Source: Vulcanimicrobiota bacterium
GTDB taxonomy: Bacteria > Vulcanimicrobiota > Vulcanimicrobiia > Vulcanimicrobiales > Vulcanimicrobiaceae
Direction of reading: 5' to 3'
NCBI GenBank assembly: GCA_027452165.1
Contig: DAIDGX010000004.1
Span: 171,398 to 235,397, forward strand
Length of the DNA stretch: 64,000 bases
The notes below the pieces were generated by a model. The model did no database searches. It was not told the origin of the DNA and worked only from the letters and a program-made list of their open reading frames with translations. A program made the translations under genes and the position numbers. This document shows positions 18,344 to 28,563 of this stretch, in pieces (the stretch's first letter is position 1; every line of letters begins with the position of its first letter).

Positions 18344-18801
18344 GCGGGTAGCGGGCGGCGAAGGGAGCGTAATACCTATCCATGGCGAGAGCCTATCGCG
18401 CCGTCATTACCGATCTATGATCGCCCTGTTAGCGCATATTTTCAGCCTCGCTCCGCTGCAACGACGCGATTGCCAGAACCGCGAACGCCAAGACGCACAA
18501 ACGCTGCACTCGAGGCGATCGCGCGCGTACTCGCTCCGCGAGCGCGCTGTCGTATGCAGCGTTCGTCAGGGATGATCAGCCGCGCTGGAGATTGTTCGCG
18601 ATGCGCAGCATCTCGTCGGCGGCTTGGATGCCTTTAGCTATGCATGCGAAAAGCCGACGAGTCGTTTACGGCTTGCCCCGGGTCCGTTAGTCGTACCCAC
18701 AAAATGCCGGTGCCCTAGCGACGCAACCCAAGGGCATCCTCATTGGCGCGGACGAAACATCCGGCGGCACTCCCCGGTACCCTAGTGGGAGGGCCCAACA
18801 C
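18344..18801. other. Gene-poor interval with flagellar debris
   Basis: Of these ~460 bases only 18576-18638 is recognisable, as the tail of a FlgG gene on the minus strand. The part from 18404 to 18575 keeps no convincing frame. The part from 18639 to 18801 carries no homology to flagellar genes and runs into the promoter and leader of the bactofilin-like gene. The interval looks like degraded sequence left by the event that brought in that gene. Confidence 0.5.
18576..18638 (-). pseudogene. Orphan C-terminal fragment of a second flgG
   Basis: Read on the minus strand, this stretch encodes AKGIQAADEMLRIANNLQRG and a TGA stop. It matches the last 20 residues of the intact FlgG at 19210-19935 with a single change (I for V), while the DNA differs at roughly one base in five. 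Homology stops abruptly upstream at 18638, and the frame hits a stop about ten codons further on. It must be the remnant of a paralogous rod gene whose body was replaced by the region carrying the bactofilin-like gene. The two copies have the same orientation and flank the insert as imperfect direct repeats. Confidence 0.8.
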
Positions 18802-19131
18802 TTGAAATACGTCACCAAGGAAGAATTCGAAGAGCGCTACCCTCGAAAAGACGAGGGCACGGAAATCACGACAATCTACCCTGGGAATCTAACAGTTGAC
18901 CGGAACATGGTGATAGCCGGGATCGTGAAGGGCGACGTTGCGGTAAAGTCTGGCATCCAGGCCGTCGTCACTGGTGTCGTCAAGGGTAACTTATCTGCCG
19001 AAGCAGATTCCGTAATCTTTCTTAGCGGCGCGGTTGAAGGCGACCTGAAATTGGATGGAAACGCATTCGTCACTGGATTCGTAAAAGGGCAAGTGAACGG
19101 AAGCGAAGACGCCTGTCTTTACGTTCCGTAA
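18802..19131 (+). CDS. Bactofilin-like beta-repeat protein
   Basis: TTG 18802 follows GGGAGGG at nine bases and gives a 109-residue protein. After a charged N-terminus (KYVTKEEFEERYPRKDEG) come short repeats of about 17-20 residues with a turn-strand pattern: NLTVDRNMVIAGIVKGDV, then AVVTGVVKGNL, FLSGAVEGDLKLDG and FVTGFVKGQVNG. This is the right-handed beta-helix pattern of bactofilins, polymer-forming cytoskeletal proteins. It reads opposite to the flagellar genes on both sides. Local base composition is near 50% GC (30 of 60 bases at 18841-18900), clearly below its neighbours, which supports recent acquisition. Function beyond the fold is unknown. Confidence 0.65.
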   Translation: MKYVTKEEFEERYPRKDEGTEITTIYPGNLTVDRNMVIAGIVKGDVAVKSGIQAVVTGVVKGNLSAEADSVIFLSGAVEGDLKLDGNAFVTGFVKGQVNGSEDACLYVP

Positions 19132-19169
19132 TTGATTAATCCGGATGAAGAGGGCGACGCTCGAAGCGG

Positions 19170-19203
19170 TCCTTCGACTCCGCTGCGCTCCGCTCAGGAT
19201 GAC
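19170..19203. repeat. Dispersed-type palindromic intergenic repeat
   Basis: The stretch beginning TCCTTCGACTCCGCTGCG and ending CTCAGGATGAC is an imperfect palindrome (TCCTTCG...and ...AGGATGAC arms with GGAGC/GCTCC inside). Read on the other strand it begins GTCATCCTGAGCGGAGCG. I know this type of element as a common intergenic repeat in several environmental phyla. Only one copy is visible in this window. It lies seven bases before the end of flgG, at the right edge of the inserted segment. Confidence 0.6.
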
Positions 19204-19209
19204 ACGGGA

Positions 19210-19935
19210 CTAGCCTCGCTGCAGATTATTTGCGATGCGTAGCATTTCGTCTGCGGCTTGGACGCCTTTTGCATTGGCTTCGTAGGCGCGCTGGGCCGTG
19301 AGTATCTGCATCATCGCATCGATGATCGTGACGTTCGAACGCTCCAGCATCCCGAACCGGATGCGCGGGCCATCGCCGTGCCCGGGAGCGACCAGCAACG
19401 CCCGCCCGGACTGCGGCGTGACTCGAAAGATCGTGCCACCGATGCTTTGCATACGCTCCGGCGCTGGAATCAACGCGAGGCGAAGGTGCGCAACCACGCG
19501 CGTTCCCTTCGATGTGGTGACGCGTACCGAGCCGTCATCCGTCACGCGCACCTTCAGGGCATCTACGGGAATGCGCACGCCGTGCAAGGACCATCCCTCG
19601 GCGTTCCGCAGCCGGCCATCGGCCGTGCGTGAGAAGGCACCGTCACGCGTGTAGGCGCGTTCGTGACCGCGCGCGAGTTCAAAAAATCCCTCGCCGTCGA
19701 TCGCCATGTCGAACGCGCCATTACCGCGCTCGAGCTTTCCCTGCGTGAAGACCGGATGCGTACCAAGCGCAATCGTGCCGACGGCCCGCCGGTCGGGAGC
19801 GGCGAGTGCCGCAAAGGTCTCAGCCGAGCCTTTGAAGCCGCTGACGTCGGCGTTTGCCAGATTGTCGGCGATCGTTTCGAGATTCTGTTGTTGCGCGGCC
19901 ATGCCCGTGGCCGCAGCAAAGAGCGCACGATCCAT
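19210..19935 (-). CDS. flgG: Flagellar basal-body rod protein FlgG
   Basis: The 241-residue protein begins MDRALFAAATGMAAQQQNLE and continues with the rod-protein motif TIADNLANADVSGFKGS. The centre has FDMAIDGEGFFELA and YTRDGAFSRTADGRL, and the C-terminus has SNVTIIDAMMQILTAQRAYEANAKG...IANNLQRG, the FlgG/FlgE-type tail. FlgG forms the distal rod of the flagellum. It is one base from the flgF stop, so the two are probably coupled. It is slightly shorter than the usual ~260 residues. A second copy of its last 20 codons lies 0.6 kb away. Confidence 0.92.
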   Translation of the reverse strand: MDRALFAAATGMAAQQQNLETIADNLANADVSGFKGSAETFAALAAPDRRAVGTIALGTHPVFTQGKLERGNGAFDMAIDGEGFFELARGHERAYTRDGAFSRTADGRLRNAEGWSLHGVRIPVDALKVRVTDDGSVRVTTSKGTRVVAHLRLALIPAPERMQSIGGTIFRVTPQSGRALLVAPGHGDGPRIRFGMLERSNVTIIDAMMQILTAQRAYEANAKGVQAADEMLRIANNLQRG

Positions 19936-19936
19936 C

Positions 19937-20539
19937 CTACTTCACCCTCGCGACGTCGTTGTCGGCTTTCTGCCGCGTGCCGTCGATCGCCGCGACCACC
20001 TTTTGCGCGCTCTCGAACGAACGTTGTGCGGCAAGAACGGTCACCATCTCGCCGATCGCGTCCACATCGGCGGACTCGAGATATCCGCTCTGCAACGTCG
20101 CGTGCGCATCGAGCGCAAGGCGATCGAGGCAGCGCCCACCGCTCTGCACGCGACCCTGCGCGTCGATCGTGGCCCCTTGTGGTAGATGTAAGGGACCGTG
20201 ACGCCCGAGCAACGCGCGCCCAGCGTCATCACGCAAGCATCCAAAGCGATCGCGCTCGAAGGCTCCGTTCCGCGTGAAATGCACGTGCCCGCCGGCATCA
20301 CGCACACGAAAGGCGCCTGCGCCGACGATCGCAAGGTCGTAGGGCCGCCCCGTGTGCCGCAGCGCTCCTTGACGTTGTGCGGCCACGCTCGTGATACGCA
20401 CGCCATGCGAGGTGAGCGTTCCGCGTGCAATGGCCGCCCGAAAACCGTCGCTTGAGACGTTGGCGAGATTACCGGCCGCGATTTCGAGGCGCGTGCGTGC
20501 AGCCACCATGGCGCTACCCGCCCAAGCTATACCGTCCAT
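19937..20539 (-). CDS. flgF: Flagellar basal-body rod protein FlgF-like
   Basis: The 200-residue protein starts MDGIAWAGSAMVAARTRLEI followed by AAGNLANVSSDGFRA, the N-terminal rod signature with the NLAN motif. The middle has DLAIVGAGAFRVRD and VHFTRNGAFERDRFGCL, equivalent to the DGxGFF and TRxGxF motifs. The end (VDAIGEMVTVLAAQRSFESAQKVVAAIDG) is the helical tail. It is shorter than typical FlgF (~240). The order flgF-flgG is standard. It reads divergently from the small lipoprotein gene at 20560, 20 bases away. Confidence 0.85.
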   Translation of the reverse strand: MDGIAWAGSAMVAARTRLEIAAGNLANVSSDGFRAAIARGTLTSHGVRITSVAAQRQGALRHTGRPYDLAIVGAGAFRVRDAGGHVHFTRNGAFERDRFGCLRDDAGRALLGRHGPLHLPQGATIDAQGRVQSGGRCLDRLALDAHATLQSGYLESADVDAIGEMVTVLAAQRSFESAQKVVAAIDGTRQKADNDVARVK

Positions 20540-20559
20540 GCCCGCATGATACCGAGCAG

Positions 20560-20940
20560 ATGTGGACGAAACGTAATCGGGTCATGAGTATGGTGTGGAC
20601 AGGCCGCGGTGCGGCCGTATTACTGCTTGCGCTCGTCGCGTGCGCGCCGGCGAAGCCTTCACAGAACGACATCGCGGCTGCGGCGCTCGCGCCGCTGAAG
20701 GCGCGTTATCCGAACGTTATTATGGGCTTCGACGTCCATGGCACCTCGGTCAACGTCTCGATCGACCTCCAAGCGCTCGATTCGATGGACGAAGACAAGG
20801 AGGACGCGATGGATGCCGATGCGTTACGAACCTGGGCAAAAACCTGGCATGCCGAGCACCCGAAATCGCACGCGAAACTCACGATGCACATCATCGACTT
20901 CCGCGGAAATCAGGTAACGCAAGCGTCGATCAGCGTCTAG
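20560..20940 (+). CDS. Small lipoprotein of unknown function
   Basis: The frame gives about 126 residues from ATG 20560, or 118 from ATG 20584; both keep a lipoprotein signal peptide with hydrophobic AAVLLLALVAC and a cysteine after LVA. The mature part has YPNVIMGFDVHGTSVNVSIDLQALDSMDEDKEDAM and ends with HAKLTMHIIDFRGNQVTQASISV, an alpha/beta arrangement of ~95 residues. I recognise no family. The longer start supplies a basic N-region (KRNR) and is preferred slightly. The gene runs convergently into leuB with only seven bases between the stops. Confidence 0.6.
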   Translation: MWTKRNRVMSMVWTGRGAAVLLLALVACAPAKPSQNDIAAAALAPLKARYPNVIMGFDVHGTSVNVSIDLQALDSMDEDKEDAMDADALRTWAKTWHAEHPKSHAKLTMHIIDFRGNQVTQASISV

Positions 20941-20947
20941 CGGTGCG

Positions 20948-22039
20948 CTAGAGACGCGCGATGACGGCCTCGGTGAAGGCGTTCGTAGAGACGGGAGCGC
21001 TGCCGCGGGCAACGTCGGCGGTACGCATGCCGTCGGCGTAGGCGCGTTCCACCGCAGACTCGATGCGCGCCGCGTGTGCCTCGTCATCCAAGCTGTAGCG
21101 CAAGAGCAGCGCAGCGGAGAGTATCGCCGCCGTCGGATTCGCGATGCCCTTGCCCGCGATATCGGGCGCGGTGCCGCCGATCGGCTCGTAGAGACCGAAC
21201 TGGCGTCCGGCGGTGGCCCGGGCTGCACCGAGCGACGGGCGCGTACCCAGGCTCGCGCTTGGGAGCGTGCCGATCGATCCGGTTAGAATCGCGGCCTCGT
21301 CGGAGAGGATATCTCCAAACATGTTCTCGGTCACGATCACGTCGAAGTCGCCCGGCCGCCGCACCAGTTGCATCGCGGCGTTATCGACCAAAAGATGTTC
21401 GAGGCGCACGTCCGGATACTCCGGTGCGATACGTTCGACGACGCGGCGCCACAGGCGCGAGGTTTCGAGGATGTTCTGCTTATCGACCGAGGTGAGATGT
21501 TTGCGGCGCCCGCGCGCAAGTTCGAAACCCGTGCGAACGATTCGCTCGATCTCGGGGGCGCGATAGATCATCGTATCGACGGCCGACTCGACGCCATCAT
21601 CGTTGCGTTGTTCTTTGGGTTTGCCGTAATAGATACCGCCGGTAAGTTCGCGCACGACCACGAGATCGAGTCCGCGCACGAGTTCGGGTTTCAGTGACGA
21701 CGCGTCTTCCAGGCCCGCAAACACGCGTACCGGCCGAATATTCGCGTAGAGTTCGTAATCGCGCCGCAACACGAAGAGCGCGTACTCGGGCCGTTCCGCG
21801 AGCGGCTTGCTATCATACTCGGGCAAGCCGACGCTTCCGAACAGGATCGCGTCGCTCCGTTCGCAGGTGGCGTGCGCATCATCGGGCAGGGCCGGCAAAC
21901 CTCGCCGAAGCGCAGCTCCACCAATCTCGTGTTCGACGCAGGTAATATCCGGGCGCACCGCGTGCAGCACGGCGACGGCCGAGCGTGTAACCTCCGGCCC
22001 AATCCCGTCGCCGGGAAGGACAGCAACCGTTGCACCCAC
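20948..22039 (-). CDS. leuB: 3-isopropylmalate dehydrogenase
   Basis: The 363-residue enzyme oxidatively decarboxylates 3-isopropylmalate in leucine synthesis. It begins VAVLPGDGIGPEV and has the RRDYELYANIRPVRV substrate loop, the REL motif in VVVRELTGGIYYG that distinguishes LeuB from isocitrate dehydrogenases, the catalytic Tyr (DTMIYRAPEIERI) and Lys (SVDKQNILETSRLWR), NMFGDILSDEAA with the metal-binding Asp residues, and NAD-binding EPIGGTAPDIAGKGIANPTA. GTG 22039 is the start. It is the last gene of the lgt-yggS-sepF-divIVA-leuB run, an unusual partner for division genes. Confidence 0.96.
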   Translation of the reverse strand: MGATVAVLPGDGIGPEVTRSAVAVLHAVRPDITCVEHEIGGAALRRGLPALPDDAHATCERSDAILFGSVGLPEYDSKPLAERPEYALFVLRRDYELYANIRPVRVFAGLEDASSLKPELVRGLDLVVVRELTGGIYYGKPKEQRNDDGVESAVDTMIYRAPEIERIVRTGFELARGRRKHLTSVDKQNILETSRLWRRVVERIAPEYPDVRLEHLLVDNAAMQLVRRPGDFDVIVTENMFGDILSDEAAILTGSIGTLPSASLGTRPSLGAARATAGRQFGLYEPIGGTAPDIAGKGIANPTAAILSAALLLRYSLDDEAHAARIESAVERAYADGMRTADVARGSAPVSTNAFTEAVIARL

Positions 22040-22046
22040 GCGCGCG

Positions 22047-22571
22047 CTACTGAACCGTCAGGCGGGTGGTGTCGCTCGCGGCCGGCTCGTCGAGCGGAAG
22101 CGATGGCGGCGGGGCGGGCGCCGCGACGTGCGCGCTGTCGAGCAGCGCAAGGTGCGTCATCAAGAGACTACGCAGTTCGCTCTTGGTCTTCTCGGCGGCT
22201 TCGATCGCGCGCTGATGCTCGCGGCGCGTCTCGGCGATCGCGTCGTTGTAGCTTGCGATCTCGCGTTCGGCGGCTAATCGCGCCTGCTCGCGAATCAAAT
22301 CGGCCTCTTTGTGCGCCGACGCCTTCACCTCATCGGCGGTGCGTTGAGCGAGCACGAGCGTGTTCTGCAGCGATTCTTCCATCGCTTTGAAATGGCTGAT
22401 TCGTTCTTTGAGATCGGCGATTTCGGCTTGGAGCGCGGCGCGATGCGTCGCATCGTCTTCGAGCGTCTCGATCACTTCGTCCAAGAACTGATCGACTTCG
22501 GCGCGATCGTAGCCTTGCAACGCCTTCTTGAACGATTTGTGCTGAATATCGATCGGGGTGATTCGTTCCAC
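22047..22571 (-). CDS. divIVA: DivIVA cell-division/polarity protein
   Basis: The 174-residue protein has the membrane-binding N-terminal motif ITPIDIQHKSFKKALQGYDRAEVDQFLDEVIETLE, which is nearly diagnostic of DivIVA. A long coiled coil follows (about residues 40-145, rich in Ala, Glu, Arg), then a short proline-rich tail. DivIVA binds negatively curved membrane at septa and poles and recruits division or growth proteins. GTG 22571 lies three bases after the sepF stop, so the two are tightly coupled, as in the Gram-positive division cluster. Confidence 0.95.
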   Translation of the reverse strand: MERITPIDIQHKSFKKALQGYDRAEVDQFLDEVIETLEDDATHRAALQAEIADLKERISHFKAMEESLQNTLVLAQRTADEVKASAHKEADLIREQARLAAEREIASYNDAIAETRREHQRAIEAAEKTKSELRSLLMTHLALLDSAHVAAPAPPPSLPLDEPAASDTTRLTVQ

Positions 22572-22574
22572 GCG

Positions 22575-22991
22575 TTAGCCTCGGTTGGACATGAAGTCGA
22601 GCGTTCCGTCGGGCATCATCGAGTCGCGCAAGCCTGCTGCGTTCACCACGACGCCGGCCGGAACGATAAGATAGATCGCCTCGGCGAGTTTTTGGATCTT
22701 GCCGTCGATCGTGTACGCAACCCCCGATGTGAAATCGACGACGCGCTGCAAGAGGGTCCGATCCGCGTTTTGGAGGTTCACGATCACCACTTGGCGATTG
22801 CGCAACGCGTCGGCGATCTCGACGACGTCTTGGAACGACCGCGGCGAATAGACGCTTACCTCGGTGCCGGGCCGGCGCCCCGCGTTCGAGAGCGGAACGA
22901 CGCGGCCGCCCGCGACGGGCTCGTCGTCGTAGAGGTCATCGTCTTCGTCGCGGACCGAAAAGAACGATCCGATTTTACTAAACATGCTCAT
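22575..22991 (-). CDS. sepF: SepF cell-division protein
   Basis: The 138-residue protein begins MSMFSKIGSFF, an amphipathic membrane-targeting helix, followed by an acidic linker (DEDDDLYDDE). The SepF domain follows: VSVYSPRSFQDVVEIADALRNRQVVIVNLQNADRTLLQRVVDFTSGVAYTIDGKIQKLAEAIYLIVPAGV. SepF anchors FtsZ to the membrane and shapes the septum. ATG 22991 (or 22985) is preferred to starts further upstream because the membrane helix is conserved; it overlaps yggS by 14 bases. Having both SepF and DivIVA suggests a Gram-positive-like division machinery. Confidence 0.95.
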   Translation of the reverse strand: MSMFSKIGSFFSVRDEDDDLYDDEPVAGGRVVPLSNAGRRPGTEVSVYSPRSFQDVVEIADALRNRQVVIVNLQNADRTLLQRVVDFTSGVAYTIDGKIQKLAEAIYLIVPAGVVVNAAGLRDSMMPDGTLDFMSNRG

Positions 22992-23652
22992 TCCCGGGAC
23001 GCCTCCCAAAGAGCGCGGTTCCGATGCGCACCATCGTGGAGCCCGCGCGAATCGCTTCGCGCCAATCTCCCGACATGCCAATTGAGAGCGTACTTCCACC
23101 TAGGCGTGCAAACGTCTTGGCTGCGAGCGCAAATGCTTCGCGAATCGCGGCGCGGTCCTCGGTCACGGGCCCGATCGCCATCACCCCATCGAGGCGCAGT
23201 GCGGGCTGCGCGTGGATCGCCTCAGCGAGCGCAGGCGCCTCGGGCGGCGGGCATCCGAAGCGCTCGCTCGGTGAGATGTTCAGCTGGAGCAGGACCGGCA
23301 GCACCCGGCCCGCAGCAGCGGCGGCTTTACCCAGCGCCACGGCCGCATCCACACGATCGAGGCTCTGCACCACATCGAAGAGCGCGACCAGCTGCTTGGC
23401 CTTATTCGTCTGGATGTGCCCGATGAAGTGCTTTTCCACCGGGGCAAGGCCGTCGAACTTCTCCTTGGCCTCCTGCACGTAGTTCTCGCCGATGGCATCG
23501 AGACCGGCTACGAGCGCTTCGGCGATCGCGGTCGCAGACTGGCGCTTGCTTACTCCGAGAATGCGCACGCTGCCGGGCGGGCGTCCGCAGGCCGCGGTCT
23601 CGGCGTCGATCTCCTCGCGCAGGGCCGCGAGACGTTCGGCAAAGCCGCTCAC
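22978..23652 (-). CDS. yggS: YggS family PLP-binding homeostasis protein
   Basis: The 224-residue TIM-barrel protein carries the PLP-lysine motif ILGVSKRQ near residue 36, GENYVQEAKEKFD, HFIGHIQTNKAKQL and the phosphate-binding end LSIGMSGDWREAIRAGSTMVRIGTALFG. YggS/YlmE proteins bind pyridoxal phosphate and maintain B6 and amino-acid balance. In Gram-positives the gene regularly precedes sepF, as here. GTG 23652 overlaps the lgt stop (GTGA). Length is normal. Confidence 0.95.
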   Translation of the reverse strand: MSGFAERLAALREEIDAETAACGRPPGSVRILGVSKRQSATAIAEALVAGLDAIGENYVQEAKEKFDGLAPVEKHFIGHIQTNKAKQLVALFDVVQSLDRVDAAVALGKAAAAAGRVLPVLLQLNISPSERFGCPPPEAPALAEAIHAQPALRLDGVMAIGPVTEDRAAIREAFALAAKTFARLGGSTLSIGMSGDWREAIRAGSTMVRIGTALFGRRPGNEHV

Positions 23653-24515
23653 ACCGGCGTCGGAGCGTTGCTCTCCGCCACGTCGGTGCGGCGCCCGCTA
23701 CGCACGCAATACACGATCATCGCGATGCCGATCGGGATCATCGGGAGCGCATAGAGCTGGCCGCCCGTGATCGGGCCCAGGCGGAAGTCCGCGTGGCGCC
23801 AGATCTCGGCGATCGTCCGCGTAATGCCGTACATGGTGAACCACGACCACGCCACCACGCCGTCGGGCGGGCGACGCTTGTAGAGAAACAGGAGAATCGG
23901 CAGCGTCAGGATGTCGAGGACCGCCTCGTAGAGCTGGGCCGGATGACGGTAATACGGCCCCCATATCTGCGCGTCACCGGGGCGGTTCGGGATCATGCAC
24001 CACGGACGGTCGGGACGGCAGATATCTCCCCAAAGCTCGTCGTTGATGAAGTTCACGATGCGGGTGAGGGTGATGCCGATCGGCAACAGCATCACCACCT
24101 CGTCCCCGAGCACGGTATAGGTGAGGCCCGGATGCTTGCGGATGAAGAGTGCGATCGCGACGAGCACGCCGACGAGCCCGCCGTGGAAGGCCATACCTCC
24201 ATTCCACACGGCGATGACGTTGATCGGGTTACTCAGATAAAAACTTGCGTCGTGCTTGGAGATGATGTCGTTGATGACGAAGAAGGTTCGACCGCCGACC
24301 AGCACACCGATCAGCGCGTAGAACAAGAAGTCTTGGATCTGCTCGCGGGTGATGCCCAGGCGCAAACGCCCCTTGGGGCGACTCATCCACAGGTACACGC
24401 AGATGAAGCCGACTAGATAGGCAATGCCGTACCAGTGAATCTTCAGCGGTCCCAGATGAATCGCGATGGGATCGACATTTGTCGGATAGTTAAACCAATG
24501 CTGCATCGAGAACAT
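23649..24515 (-). CDS. lgt: Prolipoprotein diacylglyceryl transferase
   Basis: The 288-residue inner-membrane enzyme transfers diacylglycerol from phosphatidylglycerol to the lipobox cysteine. About seven hydrophobic segments are visible, with IHWYGIAYLVGF early, the conserved WNGGMAFHGGLVG, the signature-like RIVNFINDELWG (usually GRxGNFxNxE, here with Val for Gly) and RHPAQLYEAVLDI. Many lipoproteins in this window would be its substrates. ATG 24515 is only eight bases from the divergent ccdA start; a second ATG at 24506 is possible. It heads the leftward division operon. Confidence 0.95.
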   Translation of the reverse strand: MFSMQHWFNYPTNVDPIAIHLGPLKIHWYGIAYLVGFICVYLWMSRPKGRLRLGITREQIQDFLFYALIGVLVGGRTFFVINDIISKHDASFYLSNPINVIAVWNGGMAFHGGLVGVLVAIALFIRKHPGLTYTVLGDEVVMLLPIGITLTRIVNFINDELWGDICRPDRPWCMIPNRPGDAQIWGPYYRHPAQLYEAVLDILTLPILLFLYKRRPPDGVVAWSWFTMYGITRTIAEIWRHADFRLGPITGGQLYALPMIPIGIAMIVYCVRSGRRTDVAESNAPTPV

Positions 24516-24523
24516 CTTCCATC

Positions 24524-25255
24524 GTGAGTACGACGCATATCACCATCGGGATCGCGTTCTTAGCGGGCCTCGTTTCCTTCATCTCTCCATGCGTCCTCCC
24601 GCTGGTGCCGGCATATCTCTCGCTTTTGACCGGCCGCAGCTTGGAGACGCTGACGGCGGACGAGAGCGCGGGCGAATTGCGCGCGCTTGCCGTCGGCCAT
24701 GCGCTCGCCTTCATCGCCGGCTTCACCCTCGTCTTCGTGGCGCTCGGCCTCACGGCGAGCTCCTTCGGCTCGGCCCTCGACGCGCACCGCTTGCTGATCG
24801 CACAGGTCGGCGGCGTCATCGTGGTGATCCTGGGCCTGCAGATGATGGGCATGCTGCGCATCCCCTTCCTCATGCGCGATACCCGCGTGCACATGCAGCG
24901 CGAGCGCCGGACCTATTGGAGCTCGGGGATCGTCGGCATCGCGTTCGCAGCGGGATGGTCCCCCTGTATCGGGCCGATCCTGGCGGGAATTCTTGCCATC
25001 GCGTCGCAGCAGCACAACGCCCAGGCGGCACTGCTCCTCTTCGTGTACTCTCTAGGCTTGGCCGTTCCGTTCTTCCTGACCGCTGTCGCGATCGGATCGG
25101 TCCTGCCGGTGCTTAACCGCATCAAGCGATTCTTGCCGGCGATCGAGTTCATCGCGGGCCTTTTCTTGGTGGCGGTTGGACTCGTGCTCGTCAACAATGC
25201 ATTCCTCAACGTCGCAGGATGGTTCTATCAATTTGTCCCGCAACCGAACCTTTAA
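24524..25255 (+). CDS. ccdA: CcdA/DsbD-type transmembrane thiol-disulfide transporter
   Basis: The 243-residue polytopic protein carries two half-repeats with the redox-active cysteines: FISPCVLPLVPAYLSLLTG near the start and AAGWSPCIGPILAGIL in the middle. Six hydrophobic segments are visible. CcdA moves reducing equivalents from cytoplasmic thioredoxin to the outer face, feeding cytochrome c maturation or other extracytoplasmic reductases. GTG 24524 opens a rightward operon in which lspA overlaps the 3' end by 23 bases. No thioredoxin-like partner is adjacent. Confidence 0.92.
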   Translation: MSTTHITIGIAFLAGLVSFISPCVLPLVPAYLSLLTGRSLETLTADESAGELRALAVGHALAFIAGFTLVFVALGLTASSFGSALDAHRLLIAQVGGVIVVILGLQMMGMLRIPFLMRDTRVHMQRERRTYWSSGIVGIAFAAGWSPCIGPILAGILAIASQQHNAQAALLLFVYSLGLAVPFFLTAVAIGSVLPVLNRIKRFLPAIEFIAGLFLVAVGLVLVNNAFLNVAGWFYQFVPQPNL

Positions 25256-25686
25256 TCCGACCGCGCTGATCGCCGTCATCGCAATCCTCGCCTTCGCCGC
25301 CGATCAGTGGACGAAGCATCTGGTGACGTCGTCGTTTCTTCCCGGCGAGAGCCGCATTGTGATCCCGCGCCTGTTACGCTGGACGTACGAACGCAACGTC
25401 CATGGCGCATTCGGACTCTTCGGCAGCAACGGTGCGCTCTTGATCGCGCTTGCCTGCATAGTACTCGTGGTCTTTTGGTTGAGCTTCCGGGATGCGATCG
25501 CCACGTCGCGCTTGGTCTGCGTCGCCTTCGGGCTGATCGCTGGGGGTGCAATCGGCAACATCGTCGATCGCGTGCATCTCGGCTACGTTGTGGATTTCGT
25601 CGATTTCTATCACGTGTGGCCCGACATCTTCAATGTCGGCGACTCGTGCATCACGGTCGGCGTCGCCCTGCTCCTGCTTTCGAGCC

Positions 25687-25709
<23 letters not shown>
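25233..25709 (+). CDS. lspA: Lipoprotein signal peptidase II
   Basis: TTG 25233, inside the end of ccdA, gives 158 residues. Four membrane segments are visible together with the conserved blocks AADQWTKHLV, RNVHGAFGLFG, GNIVDRVHLGYVVDFVDFY and FNVGDSCITVGV, the last two carrying the catalytic aspartates. LspA cleaves signal peptides from lipoproteins already modified by Lgt, whose gene lies just across the divergent start site. A longer in-frame start at 25176 would add residues without hydrophobic character, so the TTG is preferred. It overlaps rluD by 23 bases. Confidence 0.94.
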
Positions 25710-28563
<2,854 letters not shown>

